DNA from: Bacillota bacterium | Lineage (GTDB): Bacteria; Bacillota; Clostridia; Oscillospirales; Ruminococcaceae | Direction of reading: 5' to 3' | NCBI GenBank assembly: GCA_023431215.1 | Contig: JAEYXR010000071.1 | Location: 1 to 44,371 of the forward strand | Length of the DNA: 44,371 nucleotides | Shown here: piece after piece, positions 42,074 through 44,371 of the stretch | How positions within the stretch are numbered: the stretch's first letter is position 1 | How the letters are laid out: every line of letters begins with the position of its first letter | Program-made: the position numbers and the translations under genes | Notes under the pieces: generated by a model | The model's database searches: none | Told to the model about the DNA's origin: nothing | The model's input: the letters and a program-made list of their open reading frames with translations, nothing else

Positions 42074-42102
42074 TAGATATTTTTTTGACAAGTCGTTATA
42101 AT
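42074..42102 (+). promoter_or_regulatory. pckG promoter
   Basis: TAGATA (42074-42079) and TATAAT (42097-42102) with a 17-bp spacer. A TTGACA at 42085 has no suitable -10 behind it. Transcription would start near 42109. Confidence 0.5.
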
Positions 42103-42171
42103 GGTATTTGGCGGACTTTTTGTAAAATCTGTTTGTTTTTGATAAAACAATAACAAATTGTTTTAAAAACG

Positions 42172-42312
42172 ATAAAGGCATTTACTAATACCTTTATTGA
42201 TAGATGCAGCCAAAGGCCGCATGGCAAGTTGGTAAAAACAGCTTGCTGTTTTTACCAAAGACAGAAGCTTATCTATAACCCGACGCCAAATCGGACTTTG
42301 ACGCCGACTGGG
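42172..42312 (+). promoter_or_regulatory. Structured 5' leader of pckG
   Basis: A first hairpin ATAAAGG/CCTTTAT (42172-42197) could compete with a junction closed by ATAGAT/ATCTAT (42200-42205 with 42271-42276). Inside the junction are GC-a-GCC/GGC-c-GC (42206-42220) and a perfect 13-bp stem TTGGTAAAAACAG with a CTTG loop (42229-42258). After it come two copies of GACGCC (about 42282 and 42300) and a CCGA/TCGG pairing. No known riboswitch was recognised; a regulatory role is inferred. Confidence 0.45.
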
Positions 42313-42367
42313 GTACGTTCAGGAATATAGTAAAGCATACAGAAGAGATTAAGGGGGAACTACAATC

Positions 42368-44137
42368 ATGAACATGACCAACAACAAGCACGTTCTGAGC
42401 TGGGTAGACGAGATGGTCGCCCTGTGCAAACCCGACAAGGTAGTTTGGATCGATGGTAGCGAAGAGCAGCTGGAAGCTCTTCGCGCCCAAAGTGTTGCCA
42501 CCGGCGAAATGAAGAAGCTGAACGAAGAAAAGCTTCCCGGTTGCTACATTCACCGCACTGCCATCAACGATGTTGCACGTGTAGAGCACAGAACCTTTAT
42601 CTGCGCAAACAGCGCTGAAGAAGCCGGCCCCACCAACAACTGGATGGACCCCAAAGAAGCTTATGAGACTCTGGGTAAAATGTACGACGGCGCTATGAAG
42701 GGCCGCACCATGTACGTTATTCCTTACACCATGGCTCATGTGGGCTCTCCCTTTGCTAAGGTTGGCGTAGAGCTTACCGACTCCATTTATGTTGTGCTGA
42801 ACATGGTCATTATGACCCGTGTTGGTGTCAAGGCTCTGGAGCATCTGGGCGACGAGAACCCTGACTTTGTTAAGGGTCTGCACGCCAAGAAAGACATCTC
42901 CGAAGAAGGCCGTTACATCTGCCACTTCCCTCAGGACAACACCATCTGGAGCATCAACTCCGGTTACGGCGGCAACGTTCTGCTGGGTAAAAAGTGCTTT
43001 GCTCTGCGTATTGCTTCTTACCAGGGTAAGAACGAGGGCTGGATGGCTGAGCACATGCTCATTCTGGGTATTGAGAACCCCAAGGGTGAGACCAAGTACA
43101 TCACCGCTGCTTTCCCCTCTGCCTGCGGCAAAACCAACCTGGCAATGCTGATTCCTCCCGAGGTTTATGCAAAGCAGGGTTACAAGGTTTGGTGCGTAGG
43201 TGACGATATTGCCTGGCTGCGTATTGGCCCTGACGGTCGCCTTTGGGCTGTTAACCCCGAGTATGGTTTCTTCGGTGTTGCTCCCGGCACCAACGTTAAA
43301 TCCAACCCCAACGCACTGCATTCCTGCGAGAAGAACACCATCTTCACCAATGTTGTTCACAACCTGGATGATAACACCGTTTGGTGGGAGAGCCTGGACA
43401 AAAATCCTCCCAAGAACGCTCTGAACTGGAAGGGCGAAAAGTGGGATTGCACCGACGGCTCCAAGGGTGCTCACCCCAACAGCCGCTTCACCGCTCCTGC
43501 TCTTAACTGTCCCTGCATCAGCCCCGAGTTTGACAATCCTCAGGGTGTTCCTGTTTCTGCTATCGTATTCGGCGGCCGCCGTGCCAAGACTGCTCCCCTG
43601 GTGTACCAGTCCCGCGACTGGGCTCATGGTGTATTCGTAGGCTCTGCAATGGCTTCTGAGACCACCGCTGCCGCTTCCGGCGCTGTTGGTGTTGTTCGTC
43701 GTGACCCCATGGCTATGCTGCCCTTCTGCGGCTACCATATGGGCGACTACTTTGCACATTGGCTGGAAATGGGCGAGAAGCTGGGCGACAAGGCTCCCAA
43801 GATCTTTAACGTCAACTGGTTCCGCACCGATGACGAAGGTCACTTCATCTGGCCTGGCTTTGGCGATAACATGAGAGTTCTGATGTGGATTCTTGACCGT
43901 TGCGACGGTAAGGTTGACGCAAAAGAAACCCCTATCGGTTATGTTCCCAACGCTGCAGACATCAACCTGGAAGGTCTGGACTTCACCACCGAGCAGCTGG
44001 AAGAAATTCTGTCTGTTGACAACAAGCTGTGGGCTGAGGATGCCGCCGGTATCCGTGAGTTTTATGCTAAGTTGGGTGACCACCTCCCCGAAGCTCTAAA
44101 GAAAGAGTTGGAGACTCTGGAGAACAACGTTAAATAA
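42368..44137 (+). CDS. pckG: Phosphoenolpyruvate carboxykinase (GTP)
   Basis: A 589-residue protein of the GTP-dependent family. The P-loop FPSACGKTN is at 249-257, with the family motifs FICANSAEEAGPTNNW (77-92), GRTMYVIPYTMAHVGSP, WMAEHM, and CVGDDIAWLR. It converts oxaloacetate and GTP to PEP, or in fermenters fixes CO2 on PEP toward C4 acids. AGGGGGA lies 9 bp before the ATG. Codons are strongly biased (CTG Leu, GTT/GCT, AAC, AAG, GGT/GGC), more than in its neighbours, which points to high expression. A perfect terminator follows. Confidence 0.97.
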   Translation: MNMTNNKHVLSWVDEMVALCKPDKVVWIDGSEEQLEALRAQSVATGEMKKLNEEKLPGCYIHRTAINDVARVEHRTFICANSAEEAGPTNNWMDPKEAYETLGKMYDGAMKGRTMYVIPYTMAHVGSPFAKVGVELTDSIYVVLNMVIMTRVGVKALEHLGDENPDFVKGLHAKKDISEEGRYICHFPQDNTIWSINSGYGGNVLLGKKCFALRIASYQGKNEGWMAEHMLILGIENPKGETKYITAAFPSACGKTNLAMLIPPEVYAKQGYKVWCVGDDIAWLRIGPDGRLWAVNPEYGFFGVAPGTNVKSNPNALHSCEKNTIFTNVVHNLDDNTVWWESLDKNPPKNALNWKGEKWDCTDGSKGAHPNSRFTAPALNCPCISPEFDNPQGVPVSAIVFGGRRAKTAPLVYQSRDWAHGVFVGSAMASETTAAASGAVGVVRRDPMAMLPFCGYHMGDYFAHWLEMGEKLGDKAPKIFNVNWFRTDDEGHFIWPGFGDNMRVLMWILDRCDGKVDAKETPIGYVPNAADINLEGLDFTTEQLEEILSVDNKLWAEDAAGIREFYAKLGDHLPEALKKELETLENNVK

Positions 44138-44153
44138 GCATTAATATGATGCA

Positions 44154-44189
44154 AAAAAGTCCCCGGAAGCTAGCTTCCGGGGACTTTTT
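44154..44189 (+). terminator. Terminator after pckG
   Basis: A perfect 16-bp stem AAAAAGTCCCCGGAAG with its complement around CTAG, ending in TTTTT. The A run on the left allows use by the minus-strand AraC-type gene too, whose stop overlaps it. Confidence 0.93.
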
Positions 44190-44371
44190 ATAATATTTCG
44201 CTGTCTTGAGCTGCTGCCTGCCCTATATGCTGCCGCCGGTAAGTAGTGGGGGAACAGCCATAATATTTTTTAAAAACGGAGCTAAAATGGTTTACGGAGG
44301 AAAAGCCGTAGCTATAAGCCAGTTCTTTAAGAGGATAATTTTTAGATAACATTTCTACTGTAATACGCCGA
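44188..44371 (-). CDS. AraC-family regulator, C-terminal part (5' end outside window)
   Basis: The minus-strand frame is open from the right edge and ends with TAA at 44190-44188. The last 61 residues read RRITVEMLSKNYPLKELAYS, then YGFSSVNHFSSVFKKYYGCS and PTTYRRQ, the second helix-turn-helix of AraC/XylS regulators, followed by a 14-residue polar tail. The gene converges on pckG and shares its terminator. The ligand domain lies beyond the window, so its target is unknown. Confidence 0.88.
   Translation of the reverse strand, partial: RRITVEMLSKNYPLKELAYSYGFSSVNHFSSVFKKYYGCSPTTYRRQHIGQAAAQDSEIL

Larger units (their letters stand above)
41860..42367. other. Intergenic and leader region upstream of pckG
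   Basis: 508 bases without a gene. The left half (41860-42070) is AT-rich with no recognised element. A promoter is proposed at 42074-42102. The right part (about 42110-42367) is a leader of some 260 nt with several stems, described separately. Confidence 0.55.

Noticed and set aside
42269..44083. 604-codon open frame on the minus strand opposite pckG
   Set aside because: It mirrors pckG exactly. Strong codon bias in pckG removes stops on the other strand. It has no ribosome binding site and no family pattern.
1..44371. CRISPR arrays, insertion sequences, phage genes, tRNAs, rRNAs, T-box leaders
   Set aside because: I looked for short regular repeats, transposase motifs, tRNA arms and the T-box GGTGG sequence and saw none that held up.

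Overview
The window looks like chromosome of a mid-GC, low-oxygen Gram-positive bacterium, most likely a clostridium of the Oscillospiraceae/Ruminococcaceae type. The grounds are AAGGAGG-type ribosome binding sites, two sortases, several lipoproteins with short signal peptides, LexA beside rubrerythrin, and a GTP-type PEP carboxykinase. I see no phage, insertion sequence, CRISPR array, tRNA or rRNA. Family calls rest on motifs read by eye; no database search was possible.

Layout. 1-597: C-terminal part of aspartate kinase. 665-6043 (minus): a hydroxyacid catabolic module, with a LarA-type nickel racemase, a two-subunit UxaA/SuyAB-type lyase, a GntP permease and a GntR/FCD regulator. 6572-8053 (minus): two half-size YeeE/YedE sulfur transporters plus thioredoxin. 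8262-12306 (plus): a Fur/Zur-type regulator behind a promoter flanked by two identical operators, then a small Cys-containing membrane protein, ZnuA, ZnuC, ZnuB and a lipoprotein, which together form a zinc-uptake locus.

12392-17923 (minus) is a compact phosphosignalling operon: a membrane Ser/Thr kinase with an outside sensor region, a zinc-ribbon/FHA protein, a PP2C phosphatase, a membrane protease with a cytosolic FHA domain, and a second PP2C. Then come rubrerythrin, LexA, and on the opposite strand a strongly structured RNA of about 290 nt (19665-19958) that I cannot assign. Next are a lipoprotein gene broken by one in-frame TAG, a class D/E-like sortase, and a 1269-residue fusion of a CinA-like protein to a class B sortase with repeats and a serine-rich tail.

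26311-28764 (minus) holds ThiI and a cysteine desulfurase, a tRNA thiolation pair. From 29320 most genes are on the plus strand: an OppA-like lipoprotein, (minus) a YfbR nucleotidase, YfhO, a Dus enzyme, a BtuF-like lipoprotein, DNA polymerase I, RimI, TsaD, and PckG behind a long structured leader. Two small proteins share a two-helix membrane hairpin plus zinc ribbon plan. An AraC-type regulator runs off the right edge.

The strongest leads for something undescribed are the CinA-sortase B fusion, the structured RNA at 19665-19958, the kinase/phosphatase/FHA/protease operon, the LarA-lyase-permease module, and the duplicated operator at the zinc/sulfur divergon.
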